From assembly GCF_014634745.1 (NCBI RefSeq), contig NZ_BMBP01000001.1:248001-312000 (forward strand): a DNA stretch of 64,000 bases, in the 5' to 3' direction. A model generated the notes under the pieces. That model was not told the origin of the DNA. It searched no databases and was given only the letters and a program-made list of their open reading frames with translations. The translations under genes were made by a program, and so were the position numbers. Position 1 is the stretch's first letter; each line of letters opens with the position of its first letter. Source of the DNA: Leuconostoc pseudomesenteroides KCTC 3652 (lineage in GTDB: Bacteria; Bacillota; Bacilli; Lactobacillales; Lactobacillaceae). Below, piece by piece: positions 1 through 8,508 of this stretch.

Positions 1-1
1 A

Positions 2-313
2 CCGCGCCCAACACCTCATTTGGTTCCTGCATCTGGGTTTAGTTTTCCTTCGGGACACGCGATGGTAGCCGTTTTACTATATGGCAGCCTAATTATCATT
101 TTACATCGTCACCTAAAATCTAATTGGCTACGCCACTTAGCTTCCTATATGCTGATTGGATTAATCATTTTAATTCCCATTAGTCGCGTCTACGTCAATG
201 TTCACTATCCGAGTGATATCTTAGCTGGCATGACAATAGCATATACCATGCTCTTTGCCAGTCAACAACTATTTTTCAAAAATAAAGGAGTACATGATGA
301 TTCCGTCAAGTAA
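2..313 (+). CDS. PAP2-family phosphatase, C-terminal part (5' end outside window)
   Basis: This is the C-terminal part of a type 2 phosphatidic acid phosphatase-like membrane enzyme, which hydrolyses lipid phosphates or pyrophosphates at the membrane. The reading frame is open from base 2, so the TTG at base 20 is not the true start. Two PAP2 motifs are visible: PSGHA, and the downstream SRVYVNVHYPSD block, which carries the Arg, His and Asp of the active site. Two hydrophobic membrane segments follow PSGHA. The last bases overlap the next gene by 20 nt, which implies co-transcription. The substrate (undecaprenyl pyrophosphate, PA or PGP) cannot be read from this fragment. Confidence 0.85.
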   Translation, partial: PRPTPHLVPASGFSFPSGHAMVAVLLYGSLIIILHRHLKSNWLRHLASYMLIGLIILIPISRVYVNVHYPSDILAGMTIAYTMLFASQQLFFKNKGVHDDSVK

Positions 314-818
314 TACATTTACACATCAATTAATTGAACAAAATATTAAAATTGGTGATTTGGTTTTGGATGGGACAACAGCTAATGGCGTTAATACACG
401 CTTTTTAGCAACGCGTGTTGGTAACGAAGGCCATGTATTGAGCTATGCAACCACAAAAGATAACGCCAACGCCGCAGCCGCCTCACTCTTCATGAGCGGT
501 TTATCAGAACGTGTCACTTTGCTTGGCCACCAAATTACACCACAATTACGTACTGATATGGGCGAACGAAAACAAATTAGTGTTGCAATTTTTGATTATT
601 CGTCTGATACAGAAAACACACATGATCAGCCCTCAAATCTGATTGATCAAATTTCGTTAGTTTTGCCAAAACTAACGCATGGTGGTCTCTTGATTACAAA
701 ATTTAATGCAACGCCAGAAGATTGGCTAGATTATTTGTCAGAACTTATTCCAGAAGATTTCAGTCAAGCTAACTATACGACATCCACAACTCAGACATTT
801 ATCATCGAAAGGATTTAA
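294..818 (+). CDS. YtqB/MnmM-like SAM-dependent methyltransferase
   Basis: This is a 174-residue class I methyltransferase of the YtqB (MnmM) type. Characterised members methylate the wobble uridine of certain tRNAs. The glycine-rich SAM motif is present near residue 25 as LDGTTANGVNTRFLA, and an acidic strand end and a C-terminal Phe-Asp-Tyr segment follow. The start at 294 is chosen because AAAGGAG lies 7 nt upstream; an in-frame ATG at 255 has no ribosome site and lies inside the PAP2 gene. The gene overlaps the PAP2 gene and is followed 2 nt later by the cyclophilin gene, so the three form one operon. The sequence is diverged, so the tRNA role is inferred. Confidence 0.65.
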   Translation: MMIPSSNTFTHQLIEQNIKIGDLVLDGTTANGVNTRFLATRVGNEGHVLSYATTKDNANAAAASLFMSGLSERVTLLGHQITPQLRTDMGERKQISVAIFDYSSDTENTHDQPSNLIDQISLVLPKLTHGGLLITKFNATPEDWLDYLSELIPEDFSQANYTTSTTQTFIIERI

Positions 819-820
819 TC

Positions 821-1588
821 ATGAAAAAATTCGCCCCACAAATCATAATGGCAGTGATTCTTGTACTGCTAATCGCTGGTATTGTTGGCTACCAGCATTT
901 CGCTAACTCATCAAACTCAGAGACGTCAACCACAAAAAAGGATCCAAAGTTAGAAAAAGTTGCTTTACCTCAATTGACTAATACTGTGTCTGAGAATGAA
1001 AGTGAAGTCACGCTGCATACGAGTTATGGCGATATCACTATCAAATTATTTAACAAATATGCACCATTAGCTGTTGAAAACTTTATCACTCATGCTAAAC
1101 AAAGCTACTATAACAATACAATCTTTCACCGTGTGATTAACAATTTTATGATTCAAGGTGGCGATCCCAAGGGTGACGGCTCAGGCGGAGAGTCAATTTG
1201 GAAAGGCAAAGACAGTAGCATTGATAGTGGTAATGGTTTCAAAAATGAAATTAGCACATCACTTTATAATATTCGTGGCGCCGTATCAATGGCTAATGCT
1301 GGAGCAGACACAAATGGTAGTCAATTTTTCATCGTTCAAAACAAAAAAAATCTTTCAAAGCAAGTCGACGCCAATAATTACCCTTCAAAAATTTATAATG
1401 CCTATAAAAAAGGCGGTGTCCCTAGCCTAGATGGCGATTACACTGTTTTTGGTCAAGTAATCAAAGGCATGTCAGTAGTAGACAAAATTGCTGAAGCAAA
1501 GGTTGAAGACAGTAGTTCAGGAGAAGCTTCAAAACCAGTTGATCCTGTCAAAATTACGAACATCACGATCATTAAAGAAGCCAAGTAA
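821..1588 (+). CDS. Membrane-anchored cyclophilin-type peptidyl-prolyl isomerase
   Basis: This is a 255-residue cyclophilin that catalyses cis-trans isomerisation of prolyl bonds, probably outside the membrane. Residues 8-25 form a hydrophobic anchor, followed by a Ser/Thr/Lys linker and a cyclophilin domain from about residue 65 to the end. The domain shows FHRVINNFMIQGGDP and GSQFFIV, the family's catalytic and substrate-binding blocks. There is no cysteine after the anchor, so it is not a classical lipoprotein even though many surface cyclophilins of Firmicutes are. AAAGGA lies before the ATG. It is the last gene of the operon and is followed directly by a terminator. Confidence 0.9.
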   Translation: MKKFAPQIIMAVILVLLIAGIVGYQHFANSSNSETSTTKKDPKLEKVALPQLTNTVSENESEVTLHTSYGDITIKLFNKYAPLAVENFITHAKQSYYNNTIFHRVINNFMIQGGDPKGDGSGGESIWKGKDSSIDSGNGFKNEISTSLYNIRGAVSMANAGADTNGSQFFIVQNKKNLSKQVDANNYPSKIYNAYKKGGVPSLDGDYTVFGQVIKGMSVVDKIAEAKVEDSSSGEASKPVDPVKITNITIIKEAK

Positions 1589-1624
1589 AAACACCAAATG
1601 ATTTTCAACATTTGGTGTTTTTTT
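1588..1624. terminator. Bidirectional terminator between cyclophilin gene and uspA
   Basis: The inverted repeat AACACCAAATG / CATTTGGTGTT has an 8-nt loop. A T-run follows on the plus strand and a shorter A-run precedes it, so it can stop both converging genes. Confidence 0.85.
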
Positions 1625-2064
1625 TACTTTTCAGAAGTACGCATGATGAGAACATCTGTATTCGCAACTTGTGTCACAAATGATGGAACAGTTCCAGCCA
1701 TTGCCCGTTGTAGTCGACTCAACCCTGTTTCCCCAATCACAATCAAATCATTTTTGTGATCCTTAGGAAAGTGACGAGCAATTACTTGCTTTGGTGATCC
1801 AAAACGAACATGAACATCGACATCGGTATGACCTAAACTCTGCGCATACTCATAAGCCTTGTTGATTGAAGCTTCAGCATCTTGCTCCATCTGATATACA
1901 ACATCATCACTCATCGCAATTGAACCAAAATAGCCACCGCCATTGGTATCGACAACAGTTAAAATGTCAATATGCGCTTCTGGAGCAAATTCAATCACCT
2001 TTTTAATTAGCGTGTTCGATACCTCTGAACCGTCGATTGCTACTAAAATATTCTGATATGCCAT
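1624..2064 (-). CDS. UspA-family universal stress protein
   Basis: This is a 146-residue cytoplasmic universal stress protein. The ATP-binding signature G-2x-G-9x-G-(S/T) is intact near the C terminus (GETGLSRLQRAMAGT), which places it in the ATP-binding UspA subgroup rather than the non-binding one. The N terminus (ILVAIDGSEVS) holds the conserved first strand and Asp. It is monocistronic, bounded by a terminator downstream. A cre-like box lies about 60 nt upstream at 2120-2133, so catabolite control is possible. Its physiological role in lactic acid bacteria (acid or starvation stress) is known only for the family. Confidence 0.9.
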   Translation of the reverse strand: MAYQNILVAIDGSEVSNTLIKKVIEFAPEAHIDILTVVDTNGGGYFGSIAMSDDVVYQMEQDAEASINKAYEYAQSLGHTDVDVHVRFGSPKQVIARHFPKDHKNDLIVIGETGLSRLQRAMAGTVPSFVTQVANTDVLIMRTSEK

Positions 2065-2119
2065 GACCCAACCTCTTATCGTTCTTGATACTTTTATTAT
2101 AACGCTATTTCTTCGAAAA

Positions 2120-2133
2120 TGTAAGCGCTTTTA
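2120..2133 (-). promoter_or_regulatory. cre-like box upstream of uspA
   Basis: TGTAAGCGCTTTTA matches the CcpA consensus TGWNANCGNTNWCA at all but one position. It lies between the uspA start and the end of the preceding gene. Confidence 0.4.
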
Positions 2134-2183
2134 ATAACTTACATCATTTTCAGTAAATTTAAGTATCAATCGCAGGCATAAGA

Positions 2184-2918
2184 TTATAGAACTTTCTGTA
2201 AAAAGTCTCGTGCTCGTTCTGTTTTGGGCGTTTCAAAGAAAGTTTTTGGTTCAGCAATTTCTTGAATACCACCGTCAGCCATAAACCACACTTGATCCGC
2301 AACTTCTCGTGCAAAACCCATTTCATGCGTGACCACAATCATCGTCATGCCATCCTCTGCCAGTTGTTTCATTACTGCCAAGACTTCACCAACCATTTCC
2401 GGATCTAGTGCACTTGTTGGTTCATCAAAAAGCAACATGTCGGGGGACATTGCCAGCGCACGTGCGATTGCCACACGCTGTTTTTGACCACCAGAAAGGC
2501 TTGCAGGATATTGGTCTGCCTTGTCAGACAGTCCGACTTGTGCCAATAACCGTTTAGCTGTTTCTGTGGCAATTTTATCATCTTGCCCCTTTACTTTAAG
2601 GGGTGCTAGTTTGATGTTTTCAAGAACTGTCAGATTTGGGAATAGATTGAACCCTTGAAAAACCATACCCATTTTTTCACGAAGCTGATCAAGCTGAATT
2701 TCTTTTAAATTGGTTAGTTGGTTTCCCTCGAACAAAACGTCCCCACTTGTCGGGGCATCTAACATATTAATCGCTCTCAAAAATGTTGATTTACCTGCAC
2801 CTGATGGGCCGATGACAGCAATCACTTCACCTTTCTTTACAGTAACGTTAATATCTTTAAAAACTGTTTTGTCACCAAATTTCTTTGTTAAATTTTCAAT
2901 CACCAATAAATCAGCCAT
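2184..2918 (-). CDS. GlnQ-type amino-acid ABC transporter ATPase (orphan)
   Basis: This is a 244-residue ATP-binding subunit of the polar amino-acid ABC family. Walker A is GPSGAGKST (residues 37-45), the signature is LSGGQKQR, and Walker B is [12 protein letters not shown], followed by an H-loop in VVTHEMG. GGAGAG precedes the ATG. No permease or binding protein lies on either side: downstream is uspA and upstream a divergent 45-residue orphan. It must therefore serve components encoded elsewhere, possibly the system at 52.4-54.6 kb, although that system has its own ATPase. The substrate is not predictable. Confidence 0.9.
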   Translation of the reverse strand: MADLLVIENLTKKFGDKTVFKDINVTVKKGEVIAVIGPSGAGKSTFLRAINMLDAPTSGDVLFEGNQLTNLKEIQLDQLREKMGMVFQGFNLFPNLTVLENIKLAPLKVKGQDDKIATETAKRLLAQVGLSDKADQYPASLSGGQKQRVAIARALAMSPDMLLFDEPTSALDPEMVGEVLAVMKQLAEDGMTMIVVTHEMGFAREVADQVWFMADGGIQEIAEPKTFFETPKTERARDFLQKVL

Positions 2919-3057
2919 ATCGCTCTCCGTTTCGAATTATTAATTTATATTATACACGATTTTCATATATATGCAGTTTATATACATTATAATTTGAATA
3001 AAATGTATATTTTTGCATAAAAAATAATGTAAAATTAAGAAAAAGTGGAGGACCATA

Positions 3058-3195
3058 ATGGCAAAAATTGTTAATCGTGAAGAAACTCAAACAACCCCGA
3101 TAGATGACCTTTTCGTTTTACCAAATGAAAAGGAAGATGATGTTGCACGAACGGCTGCTTTAGGTCGAGACAGCGAGACTGAGACACATAAATAA
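3058..3195 (+). CDS. 45-residue orphan small protein
   Basis: This unrecognised 45-codon ORF opens MAKIVNREETQ and is charged, soluble and acidic in its second half. Evidence that it is real: a strong GTGGAGG ribosome site sits 6-7 nt before the ATG, and a hairpin with a T-tract starts 9 nt after the stop. It is divergent from the glnQ-type gene and converges on tuf. It has no Cys and no membrane segment, so a bacteriocin or toxin role is not suggested. The function is unknown. Confidence 0.6.
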   Translation: MAKIVNREETQTTPIDDLFVLPNEKEDDVARTAALGRDSETETHK

Positions 3196-3204
3196 TCACA
3201 CCAA

Positions 3205-3234
3205 ACAGGTATGCTATTGCGTACTTGTTTTTTA
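3205..3234 (+). terminator. Terminator of the 45-residue ORF
   Basis: A 10-bp stem (ACAGGTATGC / GCGTACTTGT, two G-U pairs) with a TATT loop is followed by a T-tract. Confidence 0.75.
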
Positions 3235-3235
3235 T

Positions 3236-3264
3236 TAAAAAAAAAGAACATGCAATGCATGCCC
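3236..3264 (-). terminator. tuf terminator
   Basis: On the minus strand an 8-bp stem GGGCATGC / GCATGTTC with a 3-nt loop is followed by nine T residues. Confidence 0.8.
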
Positions 3265-3281
3265 TTTTAAAACTAATAATA

Positions 3282-4469
3282 TTAGTCTTCGATTTCAGTA
3301 ACTGTTCCGGCACCAACAGTGTGGCCACCTTCACGAACAGTAAACTTCAAACCTTGTTCAATGGCAACTGGTGAGATCAATTCGATTTCGAATGTCACTT
3401 GGTCACCAGGCATAACCATTTCAACACCTTCTGGCAATTCAACAACACCAGTAACATCTGTTGTGTGGAAGTAGAATTGTGGACGGTAGTTTGTGAAGAA
3501 TGGTGTATGACGACCACCTTCTTCTTTACTCAAGACATAAACTTCGGCCTTGAACTTCTTGTGTGTTTGAATTGAACCTGGCTTTGCCAAAACTTGACCA
3601 CGTTCGATTTCGTTACGATCAACACCACGCAACAATGCACCAATGTTGTCACCCGCTTGAGCTTCTTCCAAAGTCTTACGGAACATTTCGATACCAGTTA
3701 CAGTAGTCTTCTTAACTTCATCCTTCAAACCAACGATTTCAACTTCAGTACCAGTAGTCAATACACCACGGTCAACACGACCAGAAGCAACTGTTCCACG
3801 ACCAGTAATTGTGAAGACGTCTTCGACAGGCATCAAGAAAGGCTTGTCAGTTTCGCGCTTTGGTTCTGGAATGTATGAATCAACAGTATCCATCAATTCT
3901 TCGATAACCTTAACTTGTTCAGGGTCACCTTCCAAAGCCTTCAATGCTGAACCCTTGATAACAGGAATATCATCACCAGGGAAGTCATATTCAGACAAAA
4001 GTTCACGAACTTCCATTTCAACCAAGTCGATCAATTCTTCATCATCAACCAAGTCTGTCTTGTTCAAGAACACAACAAGATAGTCAACACCAACTTGACG
4101 TGCCAACAAGATGTGTTCACGTGTTTGTGGCATAGGACCATCAGTTGCAGCAACAACCAAAATAGCACCATCCATTTGAGCAGCACCAGTGATCATGTTT
4201 TTAACGTAATCCGCGTGACCTGGGGCATCAATGTGGGCATAGTGACGCTTCTCAGTTTCGTATTCGATGTGAGAAGTGTTAATAGTGATACCACGTTCTT
4301 TTTCTTCAGGCGCGTTATCAATTTCAGCAAAATCAGTTGCTACTTTACCTTGCTTTTCAGACAATACCTTTGAAATAGCAGCAGTCAAAGTCGTCTTTCC
4401 ATGATCGACGTGTCCAATAGTACCAATGTTAACGTGGGGCTTAGTGCGAACGTAAGTTTCCTTAGCCAA
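3282..4469 (-). CDS. tuf: Elongation factor Tu (TTG start)
   Basis: EF-Tu is the GTPase that carries aminoacyl-tRNA to the ribosome. The 395-residue product begins [14 protein letters not shown] and has GHVDHGKT (residues 19-26), DAPGHADY and NKTD as G1, G3 and G4, followed by the two beta-barrel domains. The start is TTG at 4469: GGAGGA lies 6-9 nt upstream. A longer reading from a TTG at 4484 would place the ribosome site inside the coding region and add five residues foreign to the family. Monocistronic, with a strong promoter at 4594-4622 and its own terminator. Codon use is highly biased, as expected for an abundant protein. Confidence 0.97.
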   Translation of the reverse strand: MAKETYVRTKPHVNIGTIGHVDHGKTTLTAAISKVLSEKQGKVATDFAEIDNAPEEKERGITINTSHIEYETEKRHYAHIDAPGHADYVKNMITGAAQMDGAILVVAATDGPMPQTREHILLARQVGVDYLVVFLNKTDLVDDEELIDLVEMEVRELLSEYDFPGDDIPVIKGSALKALEGDPEQVKVIEELMDTVDSYIPEPKRETDKPFLMPVEDVFTITGRGTVASGRVDRGVLTTGTEVEIVGLKDEVKKTTVTGIEMFRKTLEEAQAGDNIGALLRGVDRNEIERGQVLAKPGSIQTHKKFKAEVYVLSKEEGGRHTPFFTNYRPQFYFHTTDVTGVVELPEGVEMVMPGDQVTFEIELISPVAIEQGLKFTVREGGHTVGAGTVTEIED

Positions 4470-4593
4470 TGTAGTTTCCTCCAAAATTCATTTTTCAGTA
4501 ATTCTGAAAAATGTTTATAAATATATTTTACAACGCAAGCCGTCAAAAGACAACAAGTAACTTGCATTTTTCCGGCTCTTGAAGCCAAAAATT

Positions 4594-4622
4594 ATTATAC
4601 CGACTTATTAAGAAAATGTAAA
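4594..4622 (-). promoter_or_regulatory. tuf promoter
   Basis: TTTACA, a 17-nt spacer and TATAAT on the minus strand, about 125 nt before the TTG start. The leader holds a hairpin (TTTTTCAG / CTGAAAAA) just before the ribosome site. Confidence 0.75.
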
Positions 4623-4633
4623 CACTTTTAACA

Positions 4634-5569
4634 TTAATTTTCAAAAAAGCTGTTTGTAATTTCATTTACTTTATCATGCCAATATTTTTGCAGTCCAACT
4701 TCAGTATGATTTGATTGTCCATAGTAGCGATCTAGACTGCTATCAACCCAGCTGTCAGCATCAATAATCACGTCGTCAGTTTGTGGGTACAAAAGTGTTA
4801 GCTCTAATCTCATTTGATGGGCTAACATTTCCAACGCTACAGGATCTTCTTGACCCAATCGATCGTCAATTAATGTCGCAATTTTTTCAAAAACTTCGGA
4901 ACTCGTCAATGGATTAATGTGGTCAAGACGGATAGTGTAAAGTTGTTCATCTAGCCAGCGATATTGAACGGGTTCTTGAATATCTAGCTTTTGTAAATCT
5001 TCTAATAAAGTTGCGCGTATTAGCGGCAAGGCAAATGGATCAACTAATAAAAATTTAGCGCCGATAACAAAATCAGCCACCGGTAGCCTTCTAGCAGCCT
5101 CGTAACGATTACGTTGCGCATCCAAGTCGTAGTCGCTCATGTGATAAAACTGACGACTAATCGTTGCTAAAGTTGTTGCCATTGTCTCTTTGGCGTGATT
5201 TTCAGCAGTTCTAATTTCATCTAGAATATCTGACTGTGTTTGTTCATCATCCCATAACATTGCTAATTGTTGCGCGTAAACAAAGCTCTGATTTTGGACT
5301 GCCAGTGCCACTATCATTCGAAAATGTGTTTCATCGTCGAGATATTCTGCCAAAAAATCGTCAGCATAAGAGGAAGCCAATTGATATTGTTTATCCATAA
5401 ATAAAGCTGTCACTAAGCGATAATTAATGTCAAAGGTCTGCAAGTTTTCATATAAGTCAGCAAGTGTTTCCGCAGCATCGTGCCAGTTTTCTTGTTTCAT
5501 TTCTAGTTGTGCACGGTCAATAAGTGCTTGTGTTTCTGGCGTAATATGGTCGGTCATTTTTTCGGTCAC
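4634..5569 (-). CDS. TPR-like protein of unknown function
   Basis: This is a 311-residue soluble, acidic, helical protein. The first 110 residues consist of paired helices resembling tetratricopeptide repeats (LEMKQENWHDAAETLADLYE, then MDKQYQLASSYADDFLAEY), a scaffold for protein contacts. No catalytic motif is recognised. It lies directly after rnjB, a common neighbourhood for a TPR protein in lactobacilli, but a terminator separates them. The start is GTG at 5569 or ATG at 5557. Neither has a Shine-Dalgarno, while CATAAT ends 7 nt before the GTG, so a leaderless message is possible. The function is unassigned. Confidence 0.8.
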   Translation of the reverse strand: MTEKMTDHITPETQALIDRAQLEMKQENWHDAAETLADLYENLQTFDINYRLVTALFMDKQYQLASSYADDFLAEYLDDETHFRMIVALAVQNQSFVYAQQLAMLWDDEQTQSDILDEIRTAENHAKETMATTLATISRQFYHMSDYDLDAQRNRYEAARRLPVADFVIGAKFLLVDPFALPLIRATLLEDLQKLDIQEPVQYRWLDEQLYTIRLDHINPLTSSEVFEKIATLIDDRLGQEDPVALEMLAHQMRLELTLLYPQTDDVIIDADSWVDSSLDRYYGQSNHTEVGLQKYWHDKVNEITNSFFEN

Positions 5570-5633
5570 ATAACAAATTATGAAAATTAAGAATCAACTC
5601 ATAATTGTTACGATGCTCCTTTCTTTATTAGTC

Positions 5634-5664
5634 AAAAACCCAACTCACTTGAGTTGGGATTTTT
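5634..5664 (-). terminator. rnjB terminator
   Basis: CCCAACTCA / TGAGTTGGG with a 2-nt loop, flanked by A5 and T5 tracts, lies directly after the rnjB stop. Confidence 0.85.
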
Positions 5665-5665
5665 G

Positions 5666-7513
5666 TTATTCAGCCGTTTTGGGTTGCGGACGACGATTGT
5701 TAGGACGACGTGGTCCCTTCTTAACAGTCTTTGTCACCTTGGTAACATTGGGATTACCCGGTTTTTTTGGTATTTGACGCTTATTTGATTGCGCTCCTGA
5801 TTGTGTCGTTGTTGACTTATGGTTATTTGGTCGTCTGTTTTGATTAACTTCCATTACCACAGGCATCACCATTGGGCGACGACGAGTCTGTTCAAACAAG
5901 AATCTTGAAAGTACTTCTCGAACACTATTTTTCAGCTCATTCCAATCAAAATTTTTAGTATTACTAAGGTAATCTTCAATTTGTTTAACCGTTAAGTCTG
6001 AGGCTTCTTTCATCAAATCACGATTTGCTTTAACATACACAAAACCGCGCGACGTTAACTTGGGTTTTGAAACAACTTGCCTCTTTTTGCGATCAATCGT
6101 CACAACGGAAACAAAAATACCATCTTCAGATAAAATGCGCCTATCGCGAAGCACTACATTACCGATATCACCGATCCCTGCGCCATCAATCAGTGTTTCG
6201 CCAATTGTAAATGAATCTTGTAACTCAAAGTGATCATCCAACCATTTGAATTGATCACCTTTCATAGCCATCATGATATGGTCTTCGGGAATATTGACTT
6301 CCTCAGCAGCATCTTTTGCAGCTGTCATCACACGATACTCACCTTGAATAGGCATAAAATAATCCGGTTGCATGATGTTAATCATCATTTGTAAATCATT
6401 CCGAGAGGCATGACCACTTGACCGCATATCATTACTGATTTGCTTGACATCTGCTCCCTGTTTAAACAACATATCCCGCGTCTTCGCAACAACGCCCTCC
6501 ATTGCAGTTGAAGGCGTCGTCGTTATAAATACGAGGTCATCTTCACCAATATGAACGTACTTATCCTCGCCATTAGCCATCCGGTTAAGATGTTTAATCG
6601 GTTCTCCCATGCGACCGGTTTCAAGAATGACGGTTTGACTAGCCGCCAAATTTTTTGCATTTTTCAAATTCACAAAAAGCTTACTTTCAGGAATTGGCAA
6701 ATCCAACTTTTTCAAACGAATTGCTGTTCTCACGACATTTTCAATATCGTTTCCCGACAAAACCAGTTGCCGCTTTGTTGCAGCAGTGGCATTGATTACT
6801 TGCTGAATTCTTTGAATGTTTGACGCAACCGCAGCAACAATAATGCGTTTTTTCTTATTGTCTCGGAAAGTCTCTAAGATATAATCGCCAATTTTCGATT
6901 CATTAACTGAGTCAGCGCCGCCTTCTGTACCAGCCGCATCGGCCAACAATGCCAAGACTTTACTTTGGCCAACTTCCACTAGACGTGCAATATCTGTCCG
7001 GTAGTAACTTTCAGCAGTTTGGTCAAATTTGAAATCACCGGTATATACAACTTGCCCGTATTCAGTCCCTAGCACAATCCCTAGCGATTCTGGAATTGAG
7101 TGTGTAGTATTGAAAAATGATACCTTGACATCGCCAAAATCAATTTCAGTCTTTTCATTGACAACATGATAGTCGTCGTAATCTTTTAAGGCGTCTTGAT
7201 CCTTGATAGCCAGTTTAGCTAATTCAATCGTTAATTCAGAGCCAAATATTGGCACATTTACTTGTTGCAGAAAATAAGGTAATGCCCCAATCGCATCAGC
7301 GTGTCCATGTGATAAAAATACACCAGCAATTTTATCTGTATTTTTGATTAAATACTCAAAATCTGGTACAACCACATCAACACCAAGCTGATCAGTTTCG
7401 GGATATTTCAGCCCAGCGTCCAAAATAAAAATTTCGTCATTCACAGTCACAGCATACATGTTTTTCCCGTTTTCGCGGACTCCGCCAAACGGAATAATAC
7501 TTAAATTAGTCAT
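5666..7513 (-). CDS. rnjB: Ribonuclease J2
   Basis: This is a 615-residue metallo-beta-lactamase/beta-CASP ribonuclease involved in mRNA decay and RNA maturation, usually paired with RNase J1. The metal motif reads HGHADAIG (H69, H71, D73): the last His of canonical HxHxDH is Ala, as in RNase J2, which is the weakly active partner. The ELTIELAKL stretch also matches J2. A basic, Arg/Pro/Lys-rich tail of about 70 residues follows the conserved C-terminal domain and may bind RNA. AAGGAAG precedes the ATG. The message has an extended -10 promoter and a structured leader of about 150 nt. Confidence 0.9.
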   Translation of the reverse strand: MTNLSIIPFGGVRENGKNMYAVTVNDEIFILDAGLKYPETDQLGVDVVVPDFEYLIKNTDKIAGVFLSHGHADAIGALPYFLQQVNVPIFGSELTIELAKLAIKDQDALKDYDDYHVVNEKTEIDFGDVKVSFFNTTHSIPESLGIVLGTEYGQVVYTGDFKFDQTAESYYRTDIARLVEVGQSKVLALLADAAGTEGGADSVNESKIGDYILETFRDNKKKRIIVAAVASNIQRIQQVINATAATKRQLVLSGNDIENVVRTAIRLKKLDLPIPESKLFVNLKNAKNLAASQTVILETGRMGEPIKHLNRMANGEDKYVHIGEDDLVFITTTPSTAMEGVVAKTRDMLFKQGADVKQISNDMRSSGHASRNDLQMMINIMQPDYFMPIQGEYRVMTAAKDAAEEVNIPEDHIMMAMKGDQFKWLDDHFELQDSFTIGETLIDGAGIGDIGNVVLRDRRILSEDGIFVSVVTIDRKKRQVVSKPKLTSRGFVYVKANRDLMKEASDLTVKQIEDYLSNTKNFDWNELKNSVREVLSRFLFEQTRRRPMVMPVVMEVNQNRRPNNHKSTTTQSGAQSNKRQIPKKPGNPNVTKVTKTVKKGPRRPNNRRPQPKTAE

Positions 7514-7669
7514 AATTCTTCCTTATAAATGATATTTGAAAATAGCAAGCAACAGGGTTGTTTGCTTTCTCTTTTTTTCGTATAAATCATAACAGGATTC
7601 TACTGGTCTTATAACACTGAGGTCATCCTTGTTGCTTGTCTCGATACTTCACTAGCTTCTATTTTAACA
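7514..7669 (-). promoter_or_regulatory. rnjB promoter and structured 5' leader
   Basis: An extended -10 (TG-T-TAAAAT, 7661-7669) would start a leader of about 140 nt. The leader holds a hairpin between 7591-7598 and 7625-7633 and a perfect 10-bp stem with a 3-nt loop at 7544-7566 (one G-U pair), about 30 nt from the start codon. Such stems could be a target for feedback control by RNase J. Confidence 0.45.
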
Positions 7670-7787
7670 TACTTTTCTCTCATTTTCTGTTATTATTGAT
7701 GTAGCCTACGCTCGACTATTATTTGTTGATCAAATTACGTCAAGTCATTGGCAAAGTTTTCCCCACTCAGAAAGGAATTTATTTTTC

Positions 7788-8417
7788 ATGCAGCGTCAAC
7801 CTTTTAAAAAATCACATAAAAAACGGAATTTAATTATCACGTTGGTAATCGTCGTCGCACTGGTTATTGTCGGTTTTACAGTTCTTGGGCAACAATCTAA
7901 TGACAGTAAAACAACCACTTCATCATCTAGTACGAGTTCAAGTAAAAAGAAAAAAACAACTAAAAAAGCATCAACTTCTAGTACAGAATCTTCTACAAGT
8001 GAAGTTTCTAGCGCTGAAAGTTCAAGTACTGTCACTGTAACACAAGCACCAGCAAGCGCTAGTAGCGAAGTCGCAGCTGCTATTAGTAGTGCAAAACAAG
8101 ACGCAACACAAGCACCCGTTGATAGTTCAGCCAGCAGCAGTGTTTCGTCAAGTGCAGCCTCAAGCAGTGTTGCAACAACCACAGTTGGTAAGTGGACACT
8201 GTCAGCATATAACAACTTAGCCTTAGGTAGCACTTCATACAATACCATTCGTCAAACTTATGGTGACCCAACCTATTTGACGGCTGATAGCCAGTATGCC
8301 TATGCCACATGGCAGAGTCAAAGCGGTGCCAAAGTAGTCATTATATTTACACCAAGTGGCAGTGAAAATAATGTCCAATTGATTGCTAGCAGTAAATCAC
8401 AAACTGGACTTCAATAA
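7788..8417 (+). CDS. Membrane-anchored Ser/Thr-rich protein with DUF3862-like domain
   Basis: This 209-residue protein has a basic N terminus, a membrane segment (about residues 14-32), a low-complexity Ser/Thr/Ala/Lys linker of about 100 residues and a C-terminal domain from about residue 135 (WTLSAYNNLALGSTSYNTI). That domain resembles the DUF3862/BLIP-like fold of small lipoproteins. There is no cysteine after the membrane segment, so it is anchored by the helix. AAAGGA precedes the ATG. Monocistronic with its own terminator. The role is unknown; a cell-surface location is inferred. Confidence 0.75.
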   Translation: MQRQPFKKSHKKRNLIITLVIVVALVIVGFTVLGQQSNDSKTTTSSSSTSSSKKKKTTKKASTSSTESSTSEVSSAESSSTVTVTQAPASASSEVAAAISSAKQDATQAPVDSSASSSVSSSAASSSVATTTVGKWTLSAYNNLALGSTSYNTIRQTYGDPTYLTADSQYAYATWQSQSGAKVVIIFTPSGSENNVQLIASSKSQTGLQ

Positions 8418-8419
8418 AC

Positions 8420-8456
8420 AAAAAAGTCAATTTCAAAATCGAAATTGACTTTTTTG
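8420..8456 (+). terminator. Terminator of the DUF3862-like gene
   Basis: AAAAAAGTCAATTTC / GAAATTGACTTTTTT with a 6-nt loop, 3 nt after the stop. Confidence 0.9.
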
Positions 8457-8474
8457 ATGACTATTTTATGTATT

Positions 8475-8493
8475 GTTGAGCAATATGCTCAAC
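8475..8493 (-). terminator. Possible weak terminator of the WxL cluster
   Basis: A perfect 8-bp inverted repeat GTTGAGCA / TGCTCAAC with a 3-nt loop lies 16 nt after the DUF916 gene. There is no T-run on the minus strand, so termination is only possible. Confidence 0.35.
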
Positions 8494-8508
8494 ATGATTC
8501 GTTAGCTG

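Noticed and set aside
5580-5777. Plus-strand 65-codon frame opposite the rnjB end
   Set aside because: It crosses the rnjB terminator and its coding end, has no ribosome site, and mirrors the basic tail codons.
7796-8248. Long minus-strand reading frame opposite the Ser-rich protein
   Set aside because: It is the antisense shadow of the repetitive Ser/Thr codons, has no ribosome site, and the plus-strand gene has a start site and terminator.
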